64,000 nucleotides of DNA from Blastobasis lacticolella (lineage: Eukaryota > Arthropoda > Insecta > Lepidoptera > Blastobasidae): the NCBI GenBank assembly GCA_905147135.1, contig LR990068.1:1012001-1076000 (forward strand), given 5' to 3'. Shown one piece after another: positions 49,373 through 61,719 of this stretch (within the stretch, counting starts at the first letter, position 1; each line of letters opens with the position of its first letter). The translations under genes were made by a program, and so were the position numbers. The notes under the pieces are model-generated. The model did no database searches. It saw only the letters and a list, made by a program, of their open reading frames with translations, and had not been told where the DNA came from.

Positions 49373-50073
49373 GTTAAAAAATAGACTATAGTAATCAATA
49401 AGTATACGTATTTACTCACTTCGATACGTGACTAACCCACGCTCGGAGCACCACTCACGTACTGGAAGACCAACAAAGTAATATCGATGTGTGAATTAAT
49501 AATTAATCAGCATAAAAATAAACAAAGACGTGGCTGTTTGTCTCCGCAGCCTTTGCATTCTCACTTTCGTGCCGATCCCACGAGCTGTGGGAGTTTTTTT
49601 TTTATTATTGTTTTTTTGCGAACACAGTCTCCTTCGTGTAATCTCCCTAGTAAGCATATATAAAAGCAGCTAGGTATTTAAGCTTTTGTTGTGGTTAGAT
49701 AAATAAAACTATTTCTCTTGAACAGTCACAACGTTTAATTTCAACTAACGTAATAATTTTAGAACGCAAACTATTTGAAAATTAAACGTCGACTTCAAAG
49801 TACAGCCTCTCACTAGTCAGGGTAGGCTAAGGCACTCAACGTTTAATGCCACGAGGTCATACACCCGAGAAATCGTAGGCGTCGCTCTTCCAAGTTCGAA
49901 ATTGTAAAAAGTAAAAGAGTCATCCACAAAATGATATAATGAAACGCTTGGGCTCACGAACTACTTGTTCGGATGATCGTTCCGTGAGCTAAGAATGTTT
50001 TCTGGGAGAGAAGTTCTCTACAATCCTCTGCTGGATTTAAAACCTACGTTAGTCATTAAGTTGGCAGAGCTGG
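49373..50073. other. No gene; promoter-like or LTR-like stretch 49560-49740
   Basis: A TATA word 'agcatatataaaagcagcta' (49653-49673) is followed 40 bp later by AATAAA. That spacing is LTR-like, but no second LTR or gag/pol is present. Confidence 0.25.
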
Positions 50074-50235
50074 GGGTCTGAAAAGGACACATTAGCTTAT
50101 CATAATATGATTCATATTAATCTATTGCGTCGCGGTTGTTGACATTGACATGTCAGGTAACCGGATCACATAAATTTGTGGCACTCTAATATGAATAATA
50201 CGGCACTGCTTTTGACAGCAAAATGACATTTCAAA
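50074..50235. mobile_element. MITE-Q, right end lost
   Basis: 'gggtctgaaaaggacacatt', 'catattaatctattgcgtcg', 'ttgttgacattgacatgtca', 'cacataaatttgtggcactc'. The right TIR is replaced by 'aaaatgacatttcaaaatgg', a word also at 60000. Confidence 0.5.
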
Positions 50236-52082
50236 ATGGCGACACTTAGTTCCAGTTTGTGTTTGTTCTGCACTGAAATTCAATGCGGATCCCGGGGGAC
50301 CGGCAGATGGCGGGCAAAACTAATATCGATACCTATACGTTCCATACATGCCAATATTCGGATCACGGTAAATCATTTTCACGAAAATCCAGCCATATTA
50401 TGTTGACAGATAAACAGACTACTTCGACATACCGCCGACCCATCCCCCCGAGGGTGGTACACAAAAAGCACCGATAAAACAACTATAAAAAGCCTTCCAG
50501 TCGCCTCTAAACCTTTCTATAGCCTTTAATTTCATCCTTAGAGGTAGAGAGAGAGTCTAGGCGAGTAAAAATAACACAGTGGAGGCGATCAGACCGGTTC
50601 CTGCGCGCGAGTTCCAGATTTGATTTCAGTTTGATACTGGCCGGCTAGTCGGGTTTATTTTACTTTTTATTGTCCGTGGGTTGGTTGTATGGTAAAATAC
50701 CTATTTCAAATTGATACTGGCTGGTTGGTAGATTTTTTTCTATTGACTGGACGTTGTCCAATGAATTGTTGGTTGATTGATTGATTGGTTGAGTTAAACC
50801 GCATGAGGAATTTTCCGAAGTAAAGTATAGTAATATAAAAGGTGAACAGATGAGCTGTGGGCCTTCGAAAGTGATTGGCAGACAACGGCATTTTATCCCG
50901 CAAATGGAAGAATCTGGGGAGGCCTTTGCCTAGTATGACGAAATCTCTGTGAATTGCTTATATGAATGTGTAGTATAATGTAATTTTCATTGATTAAAAA
51001 ATGAATCTAATCTAATCTAGTGGGATGATTCAGCCTAATATTATTAAATAAATAAAGTATATTTCATGGTATTTTATTTTCTTACTGTTAAATTAAGCTA
51101 AGATGAAATTTTAACCTTTAGTTTTAACCTATTAGTGGTACAGGCTGCTTTTTGTTCGTAAGTTAATCTATGCAATATACACGTCTTTCAAAAAGTACAG
51201 GTTTATGGCAGACTCTCAATAGGAGGTTTGGTTGGAGGATAGAAAGCAATAGAAAACGCTCCTGCCCATTAATTTTGGTCCTTCGAGGTCCTAGCAGGTA
51301 GTCTGGTATAATATAGTATAGTATACCTGCCTACTTGGTACCTACGTAAATACCTGAGCAAATGTAACTTGCTCAATGAGTTTTGTATTACGAGTATTGT
51401 GATGTCAAAATAAATAATGTCTATGTCTACGTTAATTTTCCCCAGGCCCTCGTCAGCGAGAGCACAACCGGCCAAGATTGACTTGGCCATAACGTCAAAA
51501 TTATTATTATTTTCTAATTTAAAATACAAGAGCATAAGAAGTTAGATTAGGTAGGTATCATCGAATCATCATAATCCTGTGATATAAATATTTTTATCTA
51601 ATCTAATCTAATTTACATAAAAGATTTTTATGGATGAGTTCTCGGGCCCTAAGGGACAGCAAATGGATTATTTTAGCCAATTTAGTTTGGCTAAAAATAC
51701 CGCGTATTTTGATAGCTGCAGAGAATTTTTTCCTTAATGGACTTGGCTATTGTATTGTACAAGGTACAGCCAAAACGATTTTGCCCTGAAACTGGCCGAC
51801 CGTCGATGCGGTTCAGTTACAGGCGATAAAAAATATTCATTTAATGGGTGCCATAAACGTTTTTTTTACTGCGCCGTTCAAAGTGTTACTCTCCGTTAGA
51901 ATAACACCGGCGTGTGTGAAGTGGGCAGTCGAGGTATAGTCAAATACATATCCTATCCAAATCCACTATAAGAGGAGCTAGAGTTTCTATAAACACGCAT
52001 AGCAATGTTAGCTCAATGTATACTGGTTTATGGTAGATCGATGCACTGTCTACTGTGCCAAGTTATTTTTTACGATAAATTA
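50236..52082. other. No gene; SINE-1 scrap at 51435-51515
   Basis: 51435-51500 'ccctcgtcagcgagagcaca' 'accggccaag' is a SINE-1 tail. 51925-52035 is related to the tandem at 40809. Repeated 'aatctaatctaa' words occur near 51000 and 51600. Nothing coding. Confidence 0.35.
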
Positions 52083-52200
52083 GGCAAACAGGCATATGAC
52101 CGCCATCTTGCCTGAAAGGGAGAGCATGCCTGTCTGGAAACAATCTCTTCATTCTGGCCTTGAATGAGCCTAGGGTATTCTGCTCGGGGAATAGGTACGC
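52083..52200 (-). mobile_element. LINE-L fragment
   Basis: 'ggcaaacaggcatatgaccg', 'ccatcttgcctgaa', 'catgcctgtctggaaacaat', 'ctggccttgaatgagcctag'. Confidence 0.5.
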
Positions 52201-53295
52201 TAGGCAGTTTGATTGGTACATAAGTACATTAATTAATAGTTACTGAGTTAAACAGTTCAACTCGGAACACCTGGACAACTAACCTAACCGACAGAAAAAG
52301 TCAGATATTAATCAAGTTTACTAAAAGTAAAAAAAATTCTAACCTAGATAGAAAAAAGTAGCATAACTCCCGCCCAAGTTTACTTAAACTCAAATATTTT
52401 CTAAACTATTGCACCGATTTTAATGAAACAAAGCTCAGAGCCATCTCGATCAAACTGGCTTTCTAATAGAGAAAACCGCATCCAGATCGGTCTATCCATT
52501 CGGGAGCTACGATGTCACAGACCGACACAGATACACACGTCAAAATCGATTGCAAAAACATAAAACATCAAATTAGGAAAAAAAATTCAGGACAAGAAAA
52601 GGCTGCTTTATCCCACAATGGGATTTCCTCCAGTTAACCTTAGTTAGACGAAAGCTTTGTCGAGTGGTGGAATCATGGCATATGGTGTCCGTGCCTTTTC
52701 AAAAAGTTATAGGTACATGCAGGAACTAATATCAAAGTGGGTCCCCAAAGAATCGAATAATAGGTCGATTTGACCACAGATTTTCATCTTTCTTTAGCAT
52801 AAATTTTTACTACCGTACCTACCCAATATCATTTCAAAATATACTTAGTAAAACGAATACAAATCGGCTATTTCACTGAAAGAACGCAAATGACTGTAAA
52901 TGCTGATCAAAGTCCAACATAAATAACAAAGAAAAGAAACTTTACCATCATCAACTATTCAAAGTTTTACACAATACAAAACTAAGTTGTATTTAGAAAA
53001 AATAGCGACCTACAAACGTTTACAATATAAAAGAGTGCGAGTGTGTATTCTCGTCGGTAAGCCTTCGGTGAACCTTTAAAATTTTGGACAAAAAATATCT
53101 GGGACAGGTAGTTTTTTCACCTGCAACTTGTGCCGTGGAAGGTACGAAACAAAACGTGACTTTATTTATATTGTTATAAATTCGTCAATCGATTGACAGG
53201 ACTGATACAGCTAGAAGATATTGCACAGATAAAAATATTTATAACATAACAGGAGGTATTTTATCGAGCAACACAATACAATACCGTAAACTTAC
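52201..53295. other. Putative intron; repeat V at 52390-52560
   Basis: 52395-52550 'gcaccgattttaatgaaaca', 'accgcatccagatcggtcta', 'ccattcgggagctacgatgt' is repeat V in antisense. A short 'tttatcccacaatgggattt' word at 52610 recurs at 2025. Confidence 0.4.
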
Positions 53296-53534
53296 CTCTT
53301 ACAAAGAATTGACGTAGCGGCGCGCTCCGAAAAATGACTCACACACTTTTACTATGCAATCAAAGTTGTTGAATCACTTCAAAAACAGTTTTCCACTATC
53401 AAATGGCAACGTTTTAGTACTAGACGTGATGCCACGCCTAGACTTCGGAAACCGGTTTAATATGTTAACGTAAAAGTAGTTCGAACTCGCTTCGGACACG
53501 CACGACTCCCACCCGCGAACGCAAAGCACAGACT
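53296..53534 (-). other. Candidate noncoding first exon with donor
   Basis: On minus, 'ttctttgtaagag|gtaagt' is a consensus donor at 53296/53295. Upstream 239 nt have no ATG, as expected for a leader. An initiator-like 'gccagtctgtg' (53530-53537) and 'tggcaacacc' (53560) lie at the other end. The segment is not part of a repeat family here. It could join the exon at 25679 (acceptor-like site). Confidence 0.45.
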
Positions 53535-53700
53535 GGCGGTTAAAAAAAATGAGACGGTGTTGCCAGGAAATGAAACTAAATTGTGACAAACTGTGATACA
53601 CAGGTAAAAATTGTACTAAATATTGTATATTAATGTTGTTCTATTGCTTTTGTTAAGTTTTGTAGTTGCATTTTAAGGTTATAATTATATACAGTGTATG

Positions 53701-53800
53701 ATATTTTAGATTAGGTACACAGTCTTAGTTAATTCAATTAGTACAATACAGTCTGGATATTTTAGATTATGTACACAGTCTTAGTTAATTTAATTAGAAC
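53701..53800 (+). repeat. Tandem duplication, 56-bp period
   Basis: 'atattttagattaggtacac' + 'agtcttagttaatt' at 53701 repeats at 53757 with few changes. Confidence 0.7.
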
Positions 53801-54729
53801 GCAAATAATCATCTAGCAATCAATAAGCTTTTTAAATTTGGTTTATTTATTTACCTATAAATCTAGGGCAGTGTTTTTTGTTTATTTTTCTAACTTTTTA
53901 AGCGCGACCTCCTTAGTAAATTGAGATTAACATAAAATGGCACCCAGCCAGTCCTATTCTTTTCGTATTGTAGGTATGTAAAATTATTTTTGGGACAGCC
54001 TATACCTCCAGCGGTATTGTGATTTTAACATCATGAATGTAATTCTGTCTGCTTCGAATCAGAGCGTACCGTTTTTGAGTCACGCACGCATCGTCAGTAA
54101 CGTGGCAATGGGAGATTTTCATATAGGTAGCTGTTTAACAATGAAGTAGTACAAAATCCACAATATATGGCGTTTAATGGATCAATGGAAACGGTCTTCA
54201 TAGCCTTGCTTAAGATAGTCCTAAATTAAAAAAACGGCTTAACTTTACCTACCTTCGAGTTCATAAGCATTTTTTTTTAATAATATTTGTGGATACTGAT
54301 AATATTATCAGTAACCTCCCCCTAAAGTTTCAGGGTGCGGAGTTGTTAATATATTATATTACATAAATTATTCAGTATTTACATTTTTCCCATTGATTTG
54401 GCCACTGCCGACATTAAGGCCCATAGTCCACTGACGCATTCGCATGCGGATACAAAACTGCTAAATAGCTGAATTTATTTACATACTTATCATCCTTACT
54501 GATGGCTGTACCTATAAAATGCCTTTGCCTATCCATTTACATTTTTTTTGGAATATAGAGAATCATGTCTGATTAACGCCATCTATCGAGTTTTGCGAGC
54601 AATTTTTTTAGCTGTCAGAAAAAATCCTTTATTACGATCGAAAAATTAGTAAGCAGTGAAATTTTTATCATAAGATCTTAGGTCGATCTTAATTAAAAAG
54701 CAATAATAAAAAACATATCTTGCGATGGT
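53801..54729. other. No feature seen
   Basis: AT-rich sequence upstream of the putative promoter. Confidence 0.3.
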
Positions 54730-54827
54730 TATCTCCTACCCGCCTACGCGTGGAGAGTATGGCAATAACCTCCCCTTTCGTGGGAGACTCCCTAAGTCCT
54801 GCAGTGGACTGTTATGGACTGTGATTG
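54730..54827 (+). mobile_element. Retroposon C, 3' fragment
   Basis: 'atctcctacccgcctacgcg', 'ggcaataacctcccctttcg', 'cctgcagtggactgttatgg', tail 'gtgattga'. 5'-truncated. Confidence 0.7.
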
Positions 54828-55467
54828 AATAAAAAAGAATTTATATTAATATTTCTTTTAAATAATGTATTTTACAACTTAAAAGAAGTCTGTGACTACA
54901 AAACCCACTAGTAGATACCCCTAAGATAATCTAATCTAAGATACCTACTTGTTACAACTCATGCATTAAACAGTAAGTACGTTATATTTGTTATTGTAGA
55001 AATGTCTATTTTAATTAAATATCCTTTTAGTTTTTTAAACAAATTGTAACTTGCTACATTGTAATTGCATTCCCGCTATGGGTAACTGTTGTTCTTCCTA
55101 TTTGCAAAACCATCTGCAGTAATGTACTACACAGTTAACGCAATAAAGTTTATTCTATTCTATTCTATGTTTAAAAAAATCTATAGATTCCGCAAAGTAA
55201 TTTTTAACTGGTCACCCCACAACTTTCATCGCGATCGGCTATTTCCGTTGATGTTCGTACTACGTATCTCCGATCTCGTCGATCGTATTCAATTCACTCA
55301 CCAGTACATACTAACTTTGAAACATTATTTACTTTATTTTAATTAGGCTTTGGGAACCATTTGGGGACAACTTCACACGCACCAAATACATAGGTGAAAA
55401 ATACATACATACATACCTTACGTGAAAAACAGTAATTTAATTAATCCAACAATTTCGCTGTTCATTC
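54828..55467. other. No supported gene
   Basis: Plus frame at 55089-55346 unrecognised. AT-rich. Confidence 0.3.
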
Positions 55468-55570
55468 AAATGTTATACGGCAGACAAACAGGCAAGCGTG
55501 CCACCTGATGGACAGCGGTCACCGCCGCCATGGACATCAGCAACACCAGGGGAGTTACCAGTGCGTTGCG
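55468..55570 (-). mobile_element. LINE-B fragment
   Basis: 'gttatacggcagacaaacag', 'cacctgatggacagcggtca', 'acatcagcaacaccagggga'. Confidence 0.65.
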
Positions 55571-55946
55571 TTGTTAATCGTTTTAAGTACTTTTGCGGTT
55601 ACTGCGGACATGCGAGGGGGTGGCAACATACAGGCATGAGCATCTCGGACAACCACAAACCCTTCCAGAGACGTTTGCAAAACTGAAAGGACTGCTGCGT
55701 TTCCTGGAGGAGTTGGGCAGGAACAATAGGGTATCTTGGAGTACACCATATCCACGCAGAATGGGCGCGAGTTCGCCTGAATGCGGAAAATGGCCCGGAT
55801 ACATCTATCTATCTATCTATCTAAGTACTTTTGATGCAAGTAGTGGCCACCCCAATAACTATTCTCATAAATTCCTTGTCCTACATACGAGACGGACTTT
55901 CCGTAGACTGCAAAATAAGTATAGGTAAGCGGTTTCTCAAAAGTAT
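55571..55946. other. No gene; (ATCT)n at 55803-55822
   Basis: Overlapping open frames in 55583-55928 on both strands with no recognisable domain. ATCT microsatellite of five units. Confidence 0.35.
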
Positions 55947-56115
55947 AAATAAATAAATAAATATTCGTGGACAAATTCACACAGCGCCATCCAGCCCCAA
56001 ACTAAGCAAAGCTTGTACTATGGGTGCTAGATAACTGATATATTACTTAACTACTTTTTTTTTTCTTTTTTATATACATTCTTATTAAACATGTAACACC
56101 CAGACCCGTAACCAA
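55947..56115 (-). mobile_element. SINE-2, head missing
   Basis: (AAAT)n, 'attcgtggacaaattcacac', 'ccccaaactaagcaaagctt', 'acacccagacccgtaac', then a break. Confidence 0.7.
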
Positions 56116-56142
56116 AGTGTTGTCAAGCGACGATGTAGCTTT

Positions 56143-56475
56143 TTTTTATACCACTAAGGTGGCAAACAAGCTTACGGCCCGCCTGATGGTACGCAGTCAC
56201 CGCAGCCTATGGACATAGGCGTAGGAAAGGGGGGGGCCGGGTGGGCCGTGTCTACCCCAGAATGGTCTGGTGCCCACCCCAGGATGGGGTGCTCACTGGC
56301 TGTACATTGGAGATTGTCTCGGCTTCATCGGCCACCTCAGGGGCCAGGCGCCCCCTGGAAAATAGCCCTAGATACGCTTATGTCTATGGCCGTTAATACC
56401 AGGGGCATCACCCACGCGTTGCCGACCCCGTAAAAACCTTTTCACCCCTATCTTGAAGAACTCCATGTTGTACTC
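56143..56475 (-). mobile_element. LINE-A 3' end with a 171-bp insert
   Basis: 56143-56212 ('ggtggcaaacaagcttacgg', 'gcagtcaccgcagcctatgg') and 56384-56475 ('ccaggggcatcacccacgcg', 'gaagaactccatgttgtact'). Insert described separately. Confidence 0.75.
56213..56383. mobile_element. 171-bp GC-rich insert, 6-bp duplication
   Basis: TIR 'acataggcgta' at left and 'acataagcgta' as complement of the right end. CTATGG at 56207-56212 and 56384-56389. Contains a G8 run and 'ccaggcgccccctgg'. The open frame over it is incidental. Confidence 0.65.
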
Positions 56476-56672
56476 ACCTCATTCACAGAATAGTATTACT
56501 CCTGGTGGAGATGTCACTGCCTTGAGAGTGGAACGTCCCCACGAGATATACAGACGACCTTGAAAGGGTCGGCCTAAGGCACAATCGATCCGTCCAATCA
56601 TACGACGACCGTCTGACTGTGTGCGTGCCTAGATAAGTAGCGTTCCCTGCTTATTGAGAAGTCACCTACTCA

Positions 56673-56777
56673 TAGCATGGGTGATGCCCCTGGTATTGCA
56701 AACGTCCATAGGCTGCGGTGACTGCTTACCATCAGGCAGGCCGTAAGATGGTTTTGTTTGCCACTTTTGTGGTATAA
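56673..56777 (+). mobile_element. LINE-A 3' end, host of the 1272-bp element
   Basis: 'gggtgatgcccctggtattg', 'ggctgcggtgactgcttacc', 'tttgtggtataa'; its A-tail is resumed at 58050 ('ataaaaagg'). Confidence 0.7.
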
Positions 56778-58049
56778 CCTCGTAAGTCCCGACTGTTTGA
56801 AAAAGTTTTAAGTGTAGAGACCTAATGGATTATATTTAGTACATAATAAAAATAGTGCGTCAGACCTACAAACATTTTTTCGTATTAATCGGTTTTTTAT
56901 ACAATACCAAGTACAGATGTATTTTTTTATGTATACATGTGTGTTACATTCATAACCAATTTATGAACACGGTATTGGAAATTATTTTGTACTTTTTTTA
57001 GTACATTAGGACGTAATGTGAACTAAGAAATAAAAAATATATATATTTTTTTCCCTAAATACCTTTATTTTCGAATCAATTTTCTACATTTGACGGAGCA
57101 ATGTTTTATTAATCTAAGTAAATTTACCATTTTGCTAAATTGGTTGCAAATCTTATTAATTGTCGCTCACTAAAATCGTATTGAATTGGACGATAATTAT
57201 TATAAATCGCTAATGTGTAATAAATTTAAGCACTTTCCTGTTCTTTGTATGTAAGTTCGGTTACTCATCATCATCATCCTAGCCTCTGCCAGGGCCCGTT
57301 TTGCTACTCATTCTCCTCCACTTCGCCATCCTCGCGTCATAGGTCGTCGTTGACATTACCCTCATGATCTGATTCATTCGACGACGTGGTGGATTAATCT
57401 ATTACTATTTGTCGATTTGTTGCATAAGTATCTCCTGATATGTAATCTTCGAAAACAGAATCATTTAGTAACGCTAACATTCGAGTTTACTGAGAATTAA
57501 AAAGGAAATAGATGATTTAATTATTATGAGCTCAAGACCTAACGTACTATTTTAAGTACAAATGATGAGGATCTATATGTGTAACAGAAGCCTAACGAAC
57601 TAAATAAAGTACAAATTATTTCAAAAACATGCCAGATCATTTCCATATTAATTTCAATGAAACATTTCTTTTAATTACATTCTTTATATATTTAACTAAA
57701 TATTACTAATAAATAAAAGAGTAAAAACTTTAAGATTATATTAATTTAATGAGATTAGCTTAACACGTCTTTTTCGTCCTCTCTCTCGCCCGGCCATTTT
57801 GGAAAAAATGGTTACTGACAGTGACAACTGACATCAGTTTTTGAAGATGACACGACTGGTCATAGACCATAGAAGCAAAATGCTTCTTCAGAGTTGTCAT
57901 TAGAAAATGGGTAGCCCTAAAATAGGTAAAATAATATATTGTACTATTTTTAGTACGTTAGGCAGTTACGTTTGCATTTCTTTAAAAAGCTTAGGTCTGA
58001 ACCTCTTGTAACATTTTGTACTAAATATAGTACGCCAGGACTTACGAGG
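56778..58049. mobile_element. 1272-bp TIR element with GTAC palindromes
   Basis: Ends 'cctcgtaagtcc' and 'ggacttacgagg', with ATAA at 56774-56777 and 58050-58053. AT-rich. Six words of the form GTACT(A/T-rich)AGTAC or half of it recur: 56840, 56987, 57546, 57606, 57942 and 58017. No transposase frame. 57268-57380 holds a (CAT)n-headed LINE-like scrap. Nonautonomous; superfamily not assigned. Confidence 0.7.
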
Positions 58050-58234
58050 ATAAAAAGGTCCCGTTATTTGAAATAGCGAATAGGGAATTACGTTTGAAGT
58101 CGAAAGAAATGTTTTATTCATATAAAATCCATAAGAGATGTAGCTAGATATCCCGTTAGAATTTTAGAATCCCGACCAGGAAAGCACGTCCACCATAAAG
58201 TATTTAATGTGAATCAAAATCGAAATCAAATCGA

Positions 58235-58520
58235 AATATTTTTTTTATGTCATACGGTAAGCAAACAGGCAAGCGGGCCACCTGATGGAAAGTGGTCACC
58301 ACTGCCTATAGACATTAGCAACACCAAGAGTATCGCCAATGCGTTGCTCACCTCTATAACACGTTGCTCTGGCAGCAAAAAGGCAAATGCCACTCCACTG
58401 CCAAAGCCACGGTTCCCCAAATCCCCACCCCATGGAGCACTGGAAACCTTACTCACCGGCAGAAACACAATACTATTTAAAAGAGTATTATTTAGCTGCG
58501 ATGTTCTGTAAGGTGGAGGG
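58235..58520 (-). mobile_element. LINE-b 3' end
   Basis: 'tatgtcatacggtaagcaaa', 'cacctgatggaaagtggtca', 'actgccaaagccacggttcc', 'ttctgtaaggtggagg'. Close to 7813. Confidence 0.75.
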
Positions 58521-58668
58521 GTTTATTGTTTTGGACATTCAATATCTCTTTCAATCGTCAAATGGAGGGCAGGAAAGTAGGAAGGCAACACTGACATATT
58601 GGCTGAACCAGGGCCAGAGCACACGAATCCCACGCCACCCACGGTCGGACTTTGCCTGACATATACAC
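58521..58668 (-). mobile_element. Retroposon K, diverged
   Basis: 'ttggacattcaatatctctt', 'tcaatcgtcaaatggagggc', 'aggaaagtaggaaggcaaca', 'ccacggtcggactttgcctg'. It abuts LINE-b. Confidence 0.55.
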
Positions 58669-61433
58669 TAAAAGAACATTGGTGGACTTCAAGCTAAAGT
58701 AGCCTTATCTACCAGTTAATCGTGAATAAGTGATCGAAAAAGGTAGGTGGTGCGGGAAAAACTATAAGATAAGGTGAGGGAAGGGATACTTTACATAAAT
58801 AGAGCTTAGTTTTTACAATTATACAGAGATACAAGATAGTGGTGAACAACAAATACATCCTAAAGATAGGAGCAAATAATAGAGGAATAGAATATATATA
58901 TTTAGGAAATGTATACTAGACATATAGTAAAATATAGTAACTTAACCTAATGTGTTCCTGCAGCTGAGTAAGGTCTCCAGCGCTCCCTGACCAGCTTTGG
59001 CAGTTGAGTGGCCTAGCATTTACCTAATGAGCTGTTTTCCTAAAGCATTCCTAACCACTCACTAGATGGCGCCCCGACAATTTTGGTAATTGGTAATCGC
59101 TTGAAATATGTTCTTAGCAAACAGGATATAAAGACTGGGTACGTTGTATTGGATAAAATTGTATTTGTCAATAGTTTTCAACCATTTTAGAGGTTGTAAT
59201 AATAATGGAACATAGTGCCAACTTCTGTAAATATTTCTTTTTACATTTAGTCCAACCTTTAACAGCAATGTTTATATTAATAAACATTTTATTTTAAAGT
59301 TTAGTATTAGTTGGCTGCATGAAATCACTGCCACCATCATACAGATTATAAAAAGATTACCAAAATTGTATCTATTGATGCTTTTTGAAACCAATTATCA
59401 ATACCTACTGGAAAACTCCTCATTGCTGCCAGAGCAAGTGATACCCCTGATGTTGCTAATGCCTACAGGCAGCGGTGTCCAAGCACCCAGGGGTCCCATT
59501 TTTTAATCGTTCGCAGTTAGCGAGCGCTCATGTTCTAATGCCTTTCTTTAGGGCAATGCCTTTATTTTCTAGCAACTTACCATGTGGAAGAGATGGTAGC
59601 TCACGTGGATAGCGAGTGGTCCAAAGATAGAGCCCCAGGTGGTCTATCCATTGAATTTCTAAAAAAAAGAGATCGGGCGTTAAGTGAGAGTTTGAACATT
59701 CATAGTTTCGAACACAAATGAGTACTAATGAGTATGTGGGTTTGAATTCGTAGTTAAAATAATAATAGAGATAGCCAGACAGACGCATAAAGAGTTAAGT
59801 ACAATAATAAAAGTTGTTAATAAGTACATACTCATTTGAGTAGGCGAGAGCTTATTATCGTAATAGACATGATAAATAGAATAGCAATAATTACCAAGTA
59901 CGAAAACAATCTAATTATATGGCTTCAAATACCTAATTAAAGTCATAATTACAATTTACAGCGCGACGAACTTAGAACCAGTGATGGAGACGCTGTTTTT
60001 GAAGACAAAATGACATTTCAAAATGACGACACTTAGTTCCAGTTTCGGCTACCGAGTCAGATAAGTTTGCGGCACTCTACAGTGCGTTCAACTTGTTTGT
60101 ATAGTTGATGGCGTCGGTAGTGGTCAAGAAGTGATCGTATCAAACGGTTATTTTAGTACAACAATAAGTTAGTTCCAGTTTTGCCTACGGAACATATATG
60201 ATGAAGGCGTTGTAAAGAGAAGAGAACGTAAACTCAGTGGTGCCTGGTGATAAATTTTTGATAGTTTTAGCTGTAAAGTTGCAAAATGTGGCGAAATGTG
60301 AGAGGGAGTCGTCACATAACAGATTTGTTATAGAAATCTGTTAGGGCAGACGTTTTGTCGAGTGGAGACTACGATAAGGCTGTTCTGTGGGTAGATGGGG
60401 TGACGATCAATGAAAGACGGCGGGTATTGACTTGGATGTGCAAAACTAAGGACTAGTCCAAATAACGCAGTCCAATCTAAAGAACGTATTTACTAAAACC
60501 TTTCGTCTGTTCCTCATGATTAAAGTAAGATGACGTGTGACGACGGCTGCGGTCATTTTTGAAAAATATGTTCAAAGGTTACAACGTATACGAAATAGGT
60601 ACCTACCTAAACTTATTAGTTTTGTGTGGTCAAAATTACAAACAAATACATTCCCATGATGGAAAATCTCTTAGTGTTGTTTTTTTGAGACTTTCCATCG
60701 AGATCGAGATATTCCACTTCACGTATTGGAATATTACATATTTATGAATATATCGTTTAAAGTACATGCTAGGGGCTTTTGCCATAGGAAGTGTTTGTAA
60801 TGATGTCTCAAGCTTGAAAAGAAAATTCACAAAAAATCCTGTATTGACAAGGGAGGGCCTGGAACACCCATCCCCTTTTACGCCAATGGTTTTACAGGAG
60901 TATCTATTTAAATTTGTGTAAGTAAAATTAGTTTTAAGCTTCCTGGCTATGCTTGTAAAAAAAATAAAAGCTTTCATCACACATACTTACGTTTTACGTT
61001 TTTTACCACGGTTATAATTGTTTTTACCTAGATATTTCGATGCAGTTGCATGCAAGTGATGAAAGTGTAGTAAATAACCACGAAATTCTTATAACATATA
61101 AAAATAAGTGTTACTCAGCGGACAAACCGGTAGTAACACTTTAAAGTTCCCCCCCATTTTCCAATATTTTAGGAAACACTGGTTACCCATAGAGATGAAG
61201 TAAGTAGATATTCTAATCAGTACCGAGTTACTTAAAGGACATCGAATGGTGGAGGAAATCTAACAGACAGTAAATAAAATTTTATACAAAGTGTGATAAA
61301 TGTAAACTTTCTGCACCATATCTTTACACAAAATACCTTTCCGAAATTGAGCCGTTTTCAACCCTAGCTTCCCACTAATTGAGATAGATGTTGCGCTATA
61401 AAGACTTATACATTATTAATAACCTGTTGGTTG
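58669..61433. other. No gene; scattered old fragments
   Basis: LINE-b scraps at 58965-59005 ('ctgagtaaggtctccagcgc') and 59428-59485 ('gatgttgctaatgcc'). A Q-associated word at 59995-60070 ('aaaatgacatttcaaaatga', 'ctaccgagtcagataagttt'). The rest is unassigned. Confidence 0.4.
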
Positions 61434-61555
61434 GTCTATCGGGGTCGGCAACGCGTGGATAATGCTCCTGGTATTGCAGACGTCCATAGGCTGCGGTGAC
61501 TGCTTACCATTAGGCGGGCCATAAGCTTGTTTGCCAACTTAGAGGCATAAAAAAT
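61434..61555 (+). mobile_element. LINE-A 3' end
   Basis: 'ggggtcggcaacgcgtggat', 'ggctgcggtgactgcttacc', 'gcataaaaaataa'. Confidence 0.7.
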
Positions 61556-61719
61556 AAGTGAATTTTTGTTAATCAAGGGTTGAAAATGGCTCAATAAATA
61601 CCTGAGACTCCTGTCTAAGCAACGCCATACAGCGAGGCGCGCCTAGTTCTGAGATAATTGCCCATCGCATCATTGCTGTATTAACCAAAAATCTGCAAAT
61701 TAACAATAGTCGAATATGG

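Noticed and set aside
55583..55928. Overlapping open frames on both strands (66-111 codons)
   Set aside because: Frames on both strands cover the same DNA and the C-terminal part includes an ATCT microsatellite. No domain seen.
56209..56433. Gly/Pro-rich 74-codon frame
   Set aside because: It spans the 171-bp GC-rich insert and the LINE-A flank, so it is a composition artefact.
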